Below, in pieces: positions 16,901 to 24,375 of a stretch of DNA of 64,000 nt. Under the pieces are notes generated by a model. It did not search any database, was not told the origin of the DNA, and was given only the letters and a program-made list of their open reading frames with translations. The stretch comes from Paulinella micropora. Its lineage: Eukaryota; Cercozoa; Imbricatea; Euglyphida; Paulinellidae. Numbering within the stretch: the stretch's first letter is position 1; the number at the start of each line of letters is the position of its first letter. A program made the translations under genes and the position numbers. Location of the stretch: the NCBI GenBank assembly GCA_019918135.1, contig WBZZ01006710.1, positions 22,501 to 86,500 of the forward strand, read 5' to 3'.

Positions 16901-17632
16901 GAATAATTTGCCTTTGTTTAATGGATTTGAGTCTTTTACGGCCACATAAGTAGTAAATGTTTTATTCCCTGTTATGGTTTGGTCTCCTGTTAGTTTAACG
17001 ACTGCGGTGTCAAGAGCCGAAACATCAACGCCATCAACATTACCGACATTTGCTACATTAAAACCCCCCATATTTAAATCTCCAAACATCATAGCGAGAC
17101 CATCCAATCTAAGAAAAGGTGAAGCAACATTTCGCCATTGACCTGTGCTATAAATGAGTAGTTGGTTATCGGTTGGTGTTGTTATGACTACATCACTTAA
17201 AGCATCTATTGATTTAGTCGCTATCCTTGTGTCAAAATCTGTATTAACCCTTGCTGTGGTGTAGTATAAGTTAGTTCCTTCGGTTAAGTTGGTTGTGCTC
17301 TTTGTTGCTAATTGAGTGTCAAACCTAGCATTAGTATAATATAAATTGGTGCCTTCTGCTAGGTTCGTGGTTGATTTAGTAGTTAGTCGCGCATCAAACC
17401 TACCATCAGTATAGTATAGATTAGTGCCTTCTTTTAAGTCAGTGGTTGATTTTAAAGCCAACCTCGCATCAAATCGGCTGTTAGTAAAATAAAGATTTAC
17501 GGGGTCAGCATCTTCTGGCACCCTATCTGTGTATAAGCCCACTATGTTTGTGTTGGTAAGGTCTAAGTTTTTTATGTCTAGACTATCAACAGCAATTTCT
17601 GATAAACCTAGTAAGGATTTATATTGCGACAT
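13955..17632 (-). CDS. Long modular fibre protein with C-terminal S74 chaperone
   Basis: 1225 residues. It starts MSQYKSLLGLSE. Residues about 40-160 hold four imperfect repeats of the EGTNLYYT-x2-RFD-x2-LATKSTT type. The middle is built from repeated modules around VVKLTGDQTI and LVDGVDVS-LDTS. The distal part repeats ASGLITANAG. The last 145 residues are an intramolecular chaperone of peptidase S74 type, with the Ser-Asp cleavage start SDRRKKEDI (about residue 1080) and a final coiled coil. Such domains trimerise fibres and then cut themselves off. The palindrome 14027-14046 adds LGHVRD to the coiled coil relative to element 2. Receptor binding is inferred. Confidence 0.85.
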   Translation of the reverse strand: MSQYKSLLGLSEIAVDSLDIKNLDLTNTNIVGLYTDRVPEDADPVNLYFTNSRFDARLALKSTTDLKEGTNLYYTDGRFDARLTTKSTTNLAEGTNLYYTNARFDTQLATKSTTNLTEGTNLYYTTARVNTDFDTRIATKSIDALSDVVITTPTDNQLLIYSTGQWRNVASPFLRLDGLAMMFGDLNMGGFNVANVGNVDGVDVSALDTAVVKLTGDQTITGNKTFTTYVAVKDSNPLNKGKLFFNYNNNMGSIYSSEAGGATGYPLTIVGSSILFAPTTGGGMTLTNNVLNFNSTTAISGLPAPFYDGDASTKAYTDTKLAKDGTTAMTGSLNMGGFSITNVNLVDGVDVSTLDTSVVKLTGDQTIAGIKTFSSIINASAGIDMKSQSITNINLVDGVDVSTLDTSVVKLTGDQSIAGNKKFTSTIEVRGATAPTAFDGIGIAFDTATNIGEIVAQKIATAGYYPIQITGSYVDLYAGDNVIATATGTTLSLNNRKITNLATPTATTDGANKTYVDTLDGQNVKLTGNQSIAGIKTYSSGLEITGNSINATTKGTFIVFNSTSNIGSIASLDMKTATYYNFEISAKKISFIIDGTIVGWVNASGLDCNSSKIANLGTPTLSTDGATKGYADTLDGQNVKLSTDQTITGSKTFNGASTTIKYLTLTNNADFNNQTITNGGNITYNGARILNQNGGDIFFSQTSGDYQYFLFTLNTATSGTANQRGYVFTNVASDVKGAGLYISKLLDNKSASSDIVRFNNAGGMRFYGALDMNSNNITNGGTITGTTITSTAGISTTTATASGLITANAGVSTTTLTASGLLTATGGSSIVIQGNTNGGNTRGIFLWDTGNTNYGIYMAQSGANKSLAGGVASAVAGNDFTSFAVRFRVSNVSTDGFIWENSSEQLLMSLNGANGTLWTKGLITASAGVSTTTITASGLITANAGISTTTLTASGLITANAGITYTGTLTTASASTNGAKIAIQGQTDGTNARGIFMWDIGDSAWGIYMSQSGASKSLSGGTAPAGGVGGGLTSYAIRFRVNNSSTSGFIWENGSNTALMSLKASDGQLWVLSNPIQYSDRRKKEDIKECLGLDFINKLNPVCYRMIDDKKKCRTGLIAQELEDILTEMDMLDFGGFIKETIMVPCPKQRAEYELKGVSVKPEDVKCIDSGDVGYGIGYSEFIAPLIKAVQQLSDNLGHVRDRVVNLEKENKNLMNILQEIRENG
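14027..14046. repeat. Palindrome inserted in the fibre gene
   Basis: ATCTCGGACATGTCCGAGAT is a perfect palindrome, read in frame. The element 2 fibre has MTEKVVNLEKENKN where element 1 has extra residues before the same VVNLEKENKN. Confidence 0.8.
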
Positions 17633-17722
17633 ATTATATAACGATAATTATTTAATTAAAAAAATAATACTAAGAATAATATATCTTTGTATTAAAAACT
17701 ATTGTATTGAAAAATAGTTTAT

Positions 17723-18247
17723 ATGCCGAGCCCCGAGGCTTCAAAGGAAAATTGGAATAAGGCGGTTGAAGGAATAAAGGAGAAGGCTAAACAAAGAAAA
17801 ATGGAGCATGCGAAGAAGGTTTTACAACAATACCGCACCGCCGTCAAGGAAGAAGAAACCGATATGGAGCGAAAAATCGCAGAGATAGAAAATAAGAAAC
17901 TCGCCAATGACATACTTAATGAAAGAGACAATGACGAGGAGCCAGAGCAAGAAGTTAGCGATAGCGAGGATGAAATTGACTTTACTGACATACTCGCAGA
18001 AAAGATGGCGAAAATGAAAATCAAGAGAGCGAAAGCAGAGAGTAAGAGGGTGAAGCAAAAAAAGAAACCAGTGGTTGAACAAGAGGAGAGTGAAAGTAGT
18101 GAGAGTGAAAGTGAAGAAGAGATGCCAAAGCCAAAGAAAGGGAAGGGTAAAAAGTCAAATATATCCGTTAATGTTTATAATCAATCTGAAAAGGTAAATA
18201 AGAAAGAAAAAAATAATGATATTGAAAAATGTTTCTTAAAATTTTAA
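17723..18247 (+). CDS. Acidic/basic charged protein conserved between elements
   Basis: 174 residues. A Lys/Arg-rich helix is followed by an acidic patch (SDSEDEIDF), a basic stretch, an Ser/Glu block (EESESSESESEEEMP) and the conserved SVNVYNQ near the end. The element 2 counterpart, 43743-44246, has the same order of charge blocks. It lies eight bases ahead of the integrase gene on the same strand. A DNA- or histone-interacting role is possible, but no family is recognised. It starts at ATG after TTTAT. Confidence 0.6.
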   Translation: MPSPEASKENWNKAVEGIKEKAKQRKMEHAKKVLQQYRTAVKEEETDMERKIAEIENKKLANDILNERDNDEEPEQEVSDSEDEIDFTDILAEKMAKMKIKRAKAESKRVKQKKKPVVEQEESESSESESEEEMPKPKKGKGKKSNISVNVYNQSEKVNKKEKNNDIEKCFLKF

Positions 18248-18254
18248 CTATATA

Positions 18255-19262
18255 ATGCCCGATTTAGACCATAAGCACACAATTATTAATACACAGAATG
18301 CGGATAGCCAACTTGAGGACACACCAACTGGAGAAGAAACAAAAAGGACGAAAGAAGAAGAAGCCCTTGAAATACACCACCAAAAGAAAAACCCGAAAAT
18401 ATGGAACACGATATGGGTAGATAAACCATTAGACCAAGTCTTTCTCGACTTAGCGGATATGAGTAAGATAAAAGATAAGAAAGGCAATAAGGGTTATGCT
18501 TGGATGCTCGTTTGGATAGATTGTCATAGCCGATTTTTAATAATCATTCCGCTAAAAAATAAAACAGCGAAAGAAGTATATTATGCTTTAAAGTCTATAC
18601 CTTATAAACCGAAATCAATTACTACCGACAGCGGAGGAGAATACAAAGGAGCAACTCGTGATTATTTTATTCAAAATGGTATTAAACATGATGTCGTTGA
18701 AGTCGGCGACCATAGAGCGCTTGCGGTTGTTGATAGAGTGATAAGAAGTATTAGAAGGTGGTTGGATTTATTATTTGAAACAAATAGAAATTTTGATTGG
18801 GTTAGTTATATTCAAGACTTAGTAAATGCGTATAATCATAAAGTTCATAGAGGAATTCAAGCCAAACCTGTGGATGTCTTTGCTAGAAGAGATAAAAATA
18901 AACAGAAAATAACCCGTGATAATTTAATTAATGAATTCAATATCGGCGATAATGTCCGTAAGGAAAACAAGAAGTTGATGTTTGCAAAAGGTGGAAAGAC
19001 CTTCAGTAAGACTATATATAAAGTCAAGGGACGAACCGGATTTAAAATAATTTTGAATAATGATGAATTAGTGAGCCCTAGAGATTTATTGAAAACTGAT
19101 TTTACAAAACCTATTGATGAAGAAAAAGAAATCAAAGAACAAACGAAAGATATTATCAAGGAAAAAAAGACAAAAGAACAACTAAAAAGAGAAAGTATTG
19201 AAAGCGATAATATAAGAACAAGTAAAAGAGAAAGAAAGGCGAAAGTAATATTAGATTTGTAA
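18255..19262 (+). CDS. int: Retroviral-type (rve) integrase
   Basis: 335 residues. It inserts the viral DNA into the host genome and makes the 6-bp duplication. The RNase H-like core shows the first Asp in FLDLADM (65/68) and the second in TTDSGGEY (125). The third acidic position, 35 residues later in VVDRVIRSIRR, is Asp (160) rather than the usual Glu, and the element 2 copy has the same change. A C-terminal SH3-like part (IGDNVRKENKK, YKVKGRTGFKI) follows. No clear N-terminal zinc-binding HHCC is seen, only HH at 41-42. The gene is intact, unlike the element 2 copy. Confidence 0.88.
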   Translation: MPDLDHKHTIINTQNADSQLEDTPTGEETKRTKEEEALEIHHQKKNPKIWNTIWVDKPLDQVFLDLADMSKIKDKKGNKGYAWMLVWIDCHSRFLIIIPLKNKTAKEVYYALKSIPYKPKSITTDSGGEYKGATRDYFIQNGIKHDVVEVGDHRALAVVDRVIRSIRRWLDLLFETNRNFDWVSYIQDLVNAYNHKVHRGIQAKPVDVFARRDKNKQKITRDNLINEFNIGDNVRKENKKLMFAKGGKTFSKTIYKVKGRTGFKIILNNDELVSPRDLLKTDFTKPIDEEKEIKEQTKDIIKEKKTKEQLKRESIESDNIRTSKRERKAKVILDL

Positions 19263-19305
19263 AATAAGTTTAATTAAAAATAATTCAACTTAAGGTTTAT
19301 TAAAC

Positions 19306-19701
19306 CTAAATACGCTCGTCTGTCGCTATCTTGGAGTAAATGGGTTGATTACCCTTCACATAAAAGCCCTTCGCCGCTGACCAAGACTTAAAAACTCTAA
19401 CAATCAGATCAAAATCAATCGTTACAACCAAGTTTTCTTCTTTTCCAATTTCGGTTTTCACAAACACGCCCTCCACTCTGTTTGCGCCAGCTAGGCTGAA
19501 CACTTTGTCATGCGAAATCGGACTTGGCACAAACTCAACGAAGCACCTCTTGCCCTCTGCGAGTTGTTCCCTAGTCGGCGCTAGCACCTTCACCTCCTTG
19601 CGATCAGGCTGGGCGACGATAGGGTCGTCAAATGCTTCTTCGGCTGGTTGCTGGGCGACCGCGAGGTTGGCGAAGGCTTCTATTGGTGCTTCCTCAGACA
19701 T
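19306..19701 (-). CDS. Orphan protein of higher G+C than its neighbours
   Basis: 131 residues, starting MSEEAPIEAF. It has an Ala/Glu/Pro-rich N-terminus, then CFVEFVPSPISHDKVF, a likely beta-strand segment (NLVVTIDFDLIVRVF) and no known motif. There is no counterpart in element 2. Base composition is visibly more G+C-rich than the flanking genes, which suggests recent acquisition, possibly from the host. It is oriented opposite to both flanking genes. Confidence 0.5.
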   Translation of the reverse strand: MSEEAPIEAFANLAVAQQPAEEAFDDPIVAQPDRKEVKVLAPTREQLAEGKRCFVEFVPSPISHDKVFSLAGANRVEGVFVKTEIGKEENLVVTIDFDLIVRVFKSWSAAKGFYVKGNQPIYSKIATDERI

Positions 19702-20051
19702 TCCTACAGCAACACAGACATCAAGGGTTTAGTCCTTTTGCGAAAAATCACTTTTTGCTTTCTGACGAAAGACAAATTCTGAGAAAAAACACAAGGTTTT
19801 CTGGAAATGTTTTTTGGTGGTGCGGAGTATTTTAAGCGAATTCACACGGGAAAAAGTGGCAACGATTGAAAATGGAAGGAAAAAATTTAGCCGTAAAGGA
19901 AAAGTGGCAATACTTGATGGTTTTTTACAAACCAGATAAGAAAAAATGAGGCGGAGTGGCATTTTGAACACATTGAAGTTTTACCAGAGCCTTATGTTGC
20001 GACGATGCGACGATGCGACGATGCGTTGTCGCATAATCGCAAAATTTTGTA
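19702..20051. other. Gene-free stretch with 8-bp tandem repeat
   Basis: No credible gene is seen. It contains homopurine/homopyrimidine runs and, at 19999-20025, three copies of GCGACGAT plus a partial fourth, followed by TTGTCGCA. It lies between divergent genes (19306-19701 and 20052-20564), so it may hold promoter or origin sequence. Confidence 0.5.
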
Positions 20052-20564
20052 ATGAGTGAAAGCCTTATCACGAAGGAACAGAGAACAAAAGAAGACTGGC
20101 TGGAAATTTTTGAAGCAAGTAAAATAGGGAAAGATAGATTGAAGAAAGATAAAATAATTACAGAAGAAAGAGTAAATAAAATTGACAGAGAAATTGATTT
20201 ACTTGTTGAAAAAAAACAGCCAGACTTGGTAAAGTTGTCCGCAATTAATGTCGTGCTCAAGAGGTTAGAAAAGGAAAACAAAATCATTGAAAAGGACAGA
20301 TTGGTGAAACAAAAGAGAAGAATTAAACAAGTAAAAAAAGAAAAAGAACTGAAAGCATTTTATAGTTGGCGGAAAGAATTCAGAAATGAATACGGACTTG
20401 CCATACAAGATAAAATTTTTGCTGGCATTGATGAAGAGGGGTTGTCATTCAATAAAGCCCTCATCAAATACCTAGCATATGACGAAGAGAACAACAAAAA
20501 TGTAATGGAAGTCTCAAGTGTAAATGATTTGTTCAATGCTGTCCGAAACAATATTCCATTGTAG
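20052..20564 (+). CDS. Coiled-coil hypothetical protein
   Basis: 170 residues. The Lys/Glu-rich coiled coil takes up roughly residues 10-115, followed by YSWRKEFRNEYGLAIQDKIF and an acidic C-terminus (AYDEENNKN). No known motif and no counterpart in element 2. It is the last gene before the right TIR. The AT-rich leader ends TTTTGTAATG. Confidence 0.5.
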   Translation: MSESLITKEQRTKEDWLEIFEASKIGKDRLKKDKIITEERVNKIDREIDLLVEKKQPDLVKLSAINVVLKRLEKENKIIEKDRLVKQKRRIKQVKKEKELKAFYSWRKEFRNEYGLAIQDKIFAGIDEEGLSFNKALIKYLAYDEENNKNVMEVSSVNDLFNAVRNNIPL

Positions 20565-20566
20565 AG

Positions 20567-20584
20567 TAGTGGTCATAACCACTA
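20567..20584. terminator. Hairpin after the last gene of element 1
   Basis: TAGTGGTCATAACCACTA is a perfect 7-base stem with a 4-base loop, three bases after the stop of the 20052-20564 gene. It could mark a transcript end, but the position is the only evidence. Confidence 0.35.
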
Positions 20585-20770
20585 TTTGAAAAACTCCTTT
20601 TTGCACATAGGAGTATAAACTAGTGTGTATTTCAATTTCAACAAAAAAGAAAAACAAAACAAAAATGGGCGAAAGCCCTCCTGCTTGCAATGAAATTTAC
20701 TTATGCCATACTTGTGTGTGGCAGGTTGGAGAATTGCTGGCAATCTACGACAAGACTGCGAAAAAGGTAA

Positions 20771-21146
20771 TTTAATAAAAATGTGTCATATATTTTTCTG
20801 TTGCTTGTAGTAGCCTGATTATCTCCAACGTGTAAATCTCCAACCAGTTGGAGATAGGGATATGGTGCTTTTGGCCTTCTGTATTGATTTTGTTTTTATT
20901 TAAAAGTAAAAGTAAAGCGGAAAAAAAATTTGCTTGACTTTTATTTTTATTTAAAAGCGAAATTAAGAGCAAGAGAGATTTCTTTGTTTTGTTTGCTTGT
21001 ATTGATTGAAAATTTGATTTCGTTATTTTGCTGTTTTGTTGCTTCGTATTGATTACACGGGAGATATGTCTAGAAGCCTTAATCGCAGTTAGTGTCGTGA
21101 ATTTAAGGCACGAAAATTCATGACACGAACTGCGGTATCATCTACT
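20771..21146 (-). repeat. Right TIR of element 1
   Basis: Reverse complement of 275-650, of equal length. The inner edge is TTTAATAAAA at 20771 and the outer edge is TCTACT at 21146. Confidence 0.95.
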
Positions 21147-21152
21147 GGTCCG
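21147..21152. repeat. Target-site duplication of element 1, right copy
   Basis: GGTCCG directly follows the TCTACT end of the right TIR and matches 269-274. Confidence 0.9.
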
Positions 21153-21458
21153 TTGATTTTTTAGCTCAGACGGGATGACTTTGAGGTTATCGTTTGTAGG
21201 AACGCGAGGTCGGATTGAGGAGCGGTTGACACCATTCGAAAGCGGATGAGACGTAGATTTATATTACATCATTTTCATGTTGAAAAGTCAAGATGGTGAG
21301 ACGAAAATAATTTTTAAAATTTAACATCTTAATTTCATAAATACAAAATTACTTTGAAAAACTAAGAACTCGAAGCGAAATCAAAAATTTTACAGCAGAT
21401 TTCGATTAATCTTAGTAAAAGAACTCATGCTATTTCTATTGTATTATTTTCAGAAGAA
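21153..21458. other. Host transposon strip between the two Polintons
   Basis: 306 bases with no gene. They lie between the target duplications of element 1 and element 2. In the nested model this is internal sequence of the host transposon, contiguous with 46283 onward before element 2 inserted. Confidence 0.5.
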
Positions 21459-21464
21459 TCTATC
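21459..21464. repeat. Target-site duplication of element 2, left copy
   Basis: TCTATC directly before AGTAGTATAGGG. The same hexamer follows the right end at 46277-46282. Confidence 0.88.
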
Positions 21465-21558
21465 AGTAGTATAGGGTCGCACTTCGGCACACTTTTTCAC
21501 GACACACCCCCCGCCCCAGGGACACACACGGTCGGCCCGCACGGGACAAAATGGCAAT
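21465..21558 (+). repeat. Left TIR of element 2
   Basis: 94 bases that match 46182-46276 in reverse complement, except for one C in a C-run. It begins AGTAG like element 1, but the rest is unrelated to the element 1 TIR and much shorter. Confidence 0.92.
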
Positions 21559-21615
21559 TGAAACAGTTACATTTTAATATTTTAAATTAAAGTCATAAAT
21601 ATAGAGACATACAGA

Positions 21616-22148
21616 ATGACAAACGACGACACGGAAAAAAAGACAAGTCGTAGATTTACTATTTTAAAAGGATATATTATGATAAAGAATAATGAAAAGA
21701 GACTGATGGTAAAAGTTCAATGTAGAGAAGGAGGTAAAACGATGTTTAAGAGTTTTAGTATTGAAAAACGAAGAACACAAGAACAAGCAATGGAAGAAGC
21801 AAAGAAATACCACGAGGAAAAAGTAAAAACAAATTATGATGAATGGAAAGTTAATTATGATAAGGAAACAAAAAAAAATCAAAAAAGAAAAGAAAAGGAA
21901 TTGGAAGCAGACTCCTTTCAAGTGCGAATGCGGAGCTCAAATAAATAGAAGTAGCAAAGCAAGACATATGAAATCAAGCATACACACAGAAAAAATTTCA
22001 TTTAAACAAAACGAAGGGGTAATATATAAGGATACACAGGGGAACAAACAAGAGGCACAAGATGACAGAAAACAAACGACGATACAAATGTGAATGTGGT
22101 TCTGAAATTGATATCGCTGAACACCGAAAGCGGATTCATTTCAGCTAA
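21616..22148 (+). pseudogene. Zinc-finger gene(s), frameshifted
   Basis: The frame from 21616 runs 110 codons (RRFTILKGYIMIKNNEKRL, then a charged helix) and ends at 21948. A second frame, open through 22093, carries the finger FKCECGAQINRSSKARHMKS. A further short frame from 22062 to 22148 carries another finger, YKCECGSEIDIAEHRKR. Both have the C-x-C-G...H-x5-H or closely similar pattern seen at 688-930 and in the GIY-YIG tails. Probably one or two genes were broken by a one-base shift near 21900. Nucleic-acid binding is likely and the purpose is unknown. Confidence 0.55.
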
Positions 22149-22517
22149 AAAAAACATAAAAGATTTCTTGAAAAACAAGAAGAAGAAAAGAATGAAAAAG
22201 AAGAATGGGAAAGAATGATTGAAAATATTAATAAAAGACTAGACGATGATGATGACTGGTGTAATTTCTGTCATTACAGTGAATATAACTGTCATTGCGG
22301 ATCTATTTTCAATATAATGATATTAATAATAATAATTTTTTCGGCCCCGCCCGCCCCGCCCGCCCCGCCCGCACCGCCCGCCACGCCCTAATTTCCATCT
22401 AAACATTGGGCCCCCCGTATATATAGACACGGGGAGCACACGGCAGACCACGGCGGGGGCAGACGATTGAGATAATTATTTAATTTCCAAAAAAAAATTG
22501 TTATTCAATATATAAGA
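22149..22517. other. Non-coding stretch before the polymerase of element 2
   Basis: A decayed open stretch with Asp/Glu-rich codons, then a GC-rich tandem array (22344-22388) and C/G-rich motifs including CCCCCCGTATATATAGACAC. No intact gene. It lies directly upstream of PolB and may hold its promoter. Confidence 0.45.
22344..22388. repeat. 9-bp GC-rich tandem repeat
   Basis: Three perfect GCCCCGCCC units followed by GCACCGCCC and GCCACGCCC, in an otherwise A/T-rich region. Confidence 0.85.
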
Positions 22518-22534
22518 TACGTTTTGCAAACGTA
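22518..22534. repeat. TACGTTT palindrome at the polymerase start
   Basis: TACGTTTTGCAAACGTA lies nine bases before the PolB ATG. A related palindrome at 40069-40085 reads TACGCTTGCAAAGCGTA. The T/A pair in one stem is a C/G pair in the other, so pairing is kept. Confidence 0.7.
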
Positions 22535-22542
22535 GCTTTGCA

Positions 22543-24375
22543 ATGGAGACACACACTTACAAAGGTAAGACTTATAGGTTGGACAAATTCAGGGAACAAA
22601 AAATTAATTATGAAATCAAAAGGGTCAGGGGTCAAGATGTGCTGTATATAATACAGAAGATGAGAAAGTATAACGTGGATACAACAACAGCCCAAAATTA
22701 CTTGAACAGAGTAAGAGGTGCTGTTTACTTTGAGCATCATGTTATTCCAGTAGCACCGCCATTACCTCCTCAGTTTGAGGCGAAAGTGTTTGAAGCGAAA
22801 GTGAGAGAAAGAAAAGAAAGAGTGAAAGACTTAATGCGATACGGAAACTACGAAATCAAACACGTTGACAGAAAGAAGCACATTCTAGGTATTAATGAAA
22901 GCCAGAATTGGGTTAGGATTAGAGGCAACTTTACTTCATTCAGTATGGAAGATGTAGTAAAGTTTATCAAAAGACAGAGACAGAATAATATGGTTAGTCT
23001 AAGTATCAAGTTTGTAGATTACTATGGAGCAGTATCTACGGGTTTGAAAAAGATTAACGAGATTTCTGTCAGCGAGGTTTTAGAAAGACTGTCAGCAATA
23101 TTTCAAAGCAACGAAAGCATTTATACAGACGAAAAGGGAACTAATATAGATAGGTTTAGATTTGTTTTGAAATCTGTTGAAATGCAGACGGGCGGAACGA
23201 GGCTTCAAGTAATTAATAAATTGGATGTATATAAAAAGAGAGGAGTAATTCAAATTAATAATACAGACAACATATGCTTAGCCAGAGCAATTGTTGTAGT
23301 AAAAGCAAAAATTGAAAAACACAAAAAATACAAGACAATATTAATGGGACGAAAGATACAGGAGGAGATGGCTTTGAAACTACACGAAGAAGCGAAAGTC
23401 ATTCAGGATGTGTGCGGTATTCCTGAAATTAAAACTTTTGCTAACCACATTAAATACAATCTGGTTATCGTTGAATTCCCTGATAAGATAGTTTATGACA
23501 CAGACTTAAAGGACGAGAAAGGCGAGCGACTTACGAACCTTTACATACTTAAGACAGAGAACCACTACGATGCCATAACTAATATGAAGTCTATGGTAGG
23601 TAAAGAAAACTTTTGCGAAATATGGTTAAGAGGATTTCAAAAGCGACACGCCTGCGAATCTAAATGTAATATCTGCGAGACCAAAGACTGTAAGGGTATT
23701 AACGATAAAAGCAATTGGACTGATTGCTATTCGTGTAACAGAAATTTTCCAAATACTGTATGTTTCAACAACCACAAGAGGGCGAATTGCGATATCAAAG
23801 CGAAATGTCTTACGTGCGGACTTAATTACAGAAGGAAAGACGAACACAAATGCGGTTATGCGAAATGCCGTAATTGTAAGGAACTGAAACCACTTGAACA
23901 CAAATGCGAAATCGTGAAGAAAGAGATACTTCCGTTTTCAGAGAAATACATATTCTTTGACTTTGAAGCGACACAGGACACTGGCGAGCACATAGTCAAT
24001 CACTCGGAAAGCCAGTATTACGATGCGAAGGAAACACCCGTCATTCATAAGAACATTGATGATTTCTGTAAGTGGGCTTTTGAATCTAAGCACAATGGCT
24101 TTACATTTATTGCTCATAACAGTCGTGGTTATGACTGCCAGTTTATTCTTAAATGGTTGGTTGATAACGGACAAGCACCATTTGTCATTTATCAAGGCGG
24201 TAAGATAATGATGATGACTTTGAAGAAATACCGCTTCATTGATAGTCTCAGTTTCTTGACTATGCCTCTGTCCGACTTTCCTAAAACATTCGGATTGAAA
24301 GAACTTAAAAAGGGTTTCTTCCCTCACTTCTTCAATACGGACAAGAATAAATTATGTTGGTGTTATGCCTCATAA
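22543..24375 (+). CDS. polB: Protein-primed DNA polymerase B, N-terminal part
   Basis: 610 codons in this frame. The N-terminal region includes a NNTDNICLARAIV segment (about 240-255) typical of Maverick polymerases. A cluster of about 16 Cys/His residues forming several zinc ribbons follows (about 365-465), then Exo I (FFDFEATQD, about 470) and Exo II (AHNSRGYDCQF, about 525). The frame is lost near 24345, just after KGFFPHFFNTDK. The second half continues in the next frame from about 24350. The gene differs strongly from the element 1 polymerase, including the zinc-ribbon block that element 1 lacks. Confidence 0.9.
   Translation: METHTYKGKTYRLDKFREQKINYEIKRVRGQDVLYIIQKMRKYNVDTTTAQNYLNRVRGAVYFEHHVIPVAPPLPPQFEAKVFEAKVRERKERVKDLMRYGNYEIKHVDRKKHILGINESQNWVRIRGNFTSFSMEDVVKFIKRQRQNNMVSLSIKFVDYYGAVSTGLKKINEISVSEVLERLSAIFQSNESIYTDEKGTNIDRFRFVLKSVEMQTGGTRLQVINKLDVYKKRGVIQINNTDNICLARAIVVVKAKIEKHKKYKTILMGRKIQEEMALKLHEEAKVIQDVCGIPEIKTFANHIKYNLVIVEFPDKIVYDTDLKDEKGERLTNLYILKTENHYDAITNMKSMVGKENFCEIWLRGFQKRHACESKCNICETKDCKGINDKSNWTDCYSCNRNFPNTVCFNNHKRANCDIKAKCLTCGLNYRRKDEHKCGYAKCRNCKELKPLEHKCEIVKKEILPFSEKYIFFDFEATQDTGEHIVNHSESQYYDAKETPVIHKNIDDFCKWAFESKHNGFTFIAHNSRGYDCQFILKWLVDNGQAPFVIYQGGKIMMMTLKKYRFIDSLSFLTMPLSDFPKTFGLKELKKGFFPHFFNTDKNKLCWCYAS

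Larger units (their letters stand above)
275..21146. mobile_element. Polinton/Maverick element 1 (integrated virus)
   Basis: A 20,872-bp element bounded by 376-bp inverted repeats and flanked by the 6-bp direct repeat GGTCCG (269-274 and 21147-21152). It begins AGTAGA and ends TCTACT. TIRs, a 6-bp duplication, a protein-primed PolB, a retroviral-type integrase, an Ulp1-like protease, an A32-type ATPase and capsid genes are the hallmarks of Polintons. Genes run rightward at the left end (688-5452), mostly leftward through the capsid block (5483-17632), then rightward again (17723-20564). All genes are open except the polymerase, which has one internal TGA. The element therefore looks recent compared with element 2. 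Confidence 0.95.

Noticed and set aside
22344..22388. CRISPR-like array
   Set aside because: A contiguous 9-bp tandem repeat without spacers. Nothing else in the window resembles a CRISPR array.
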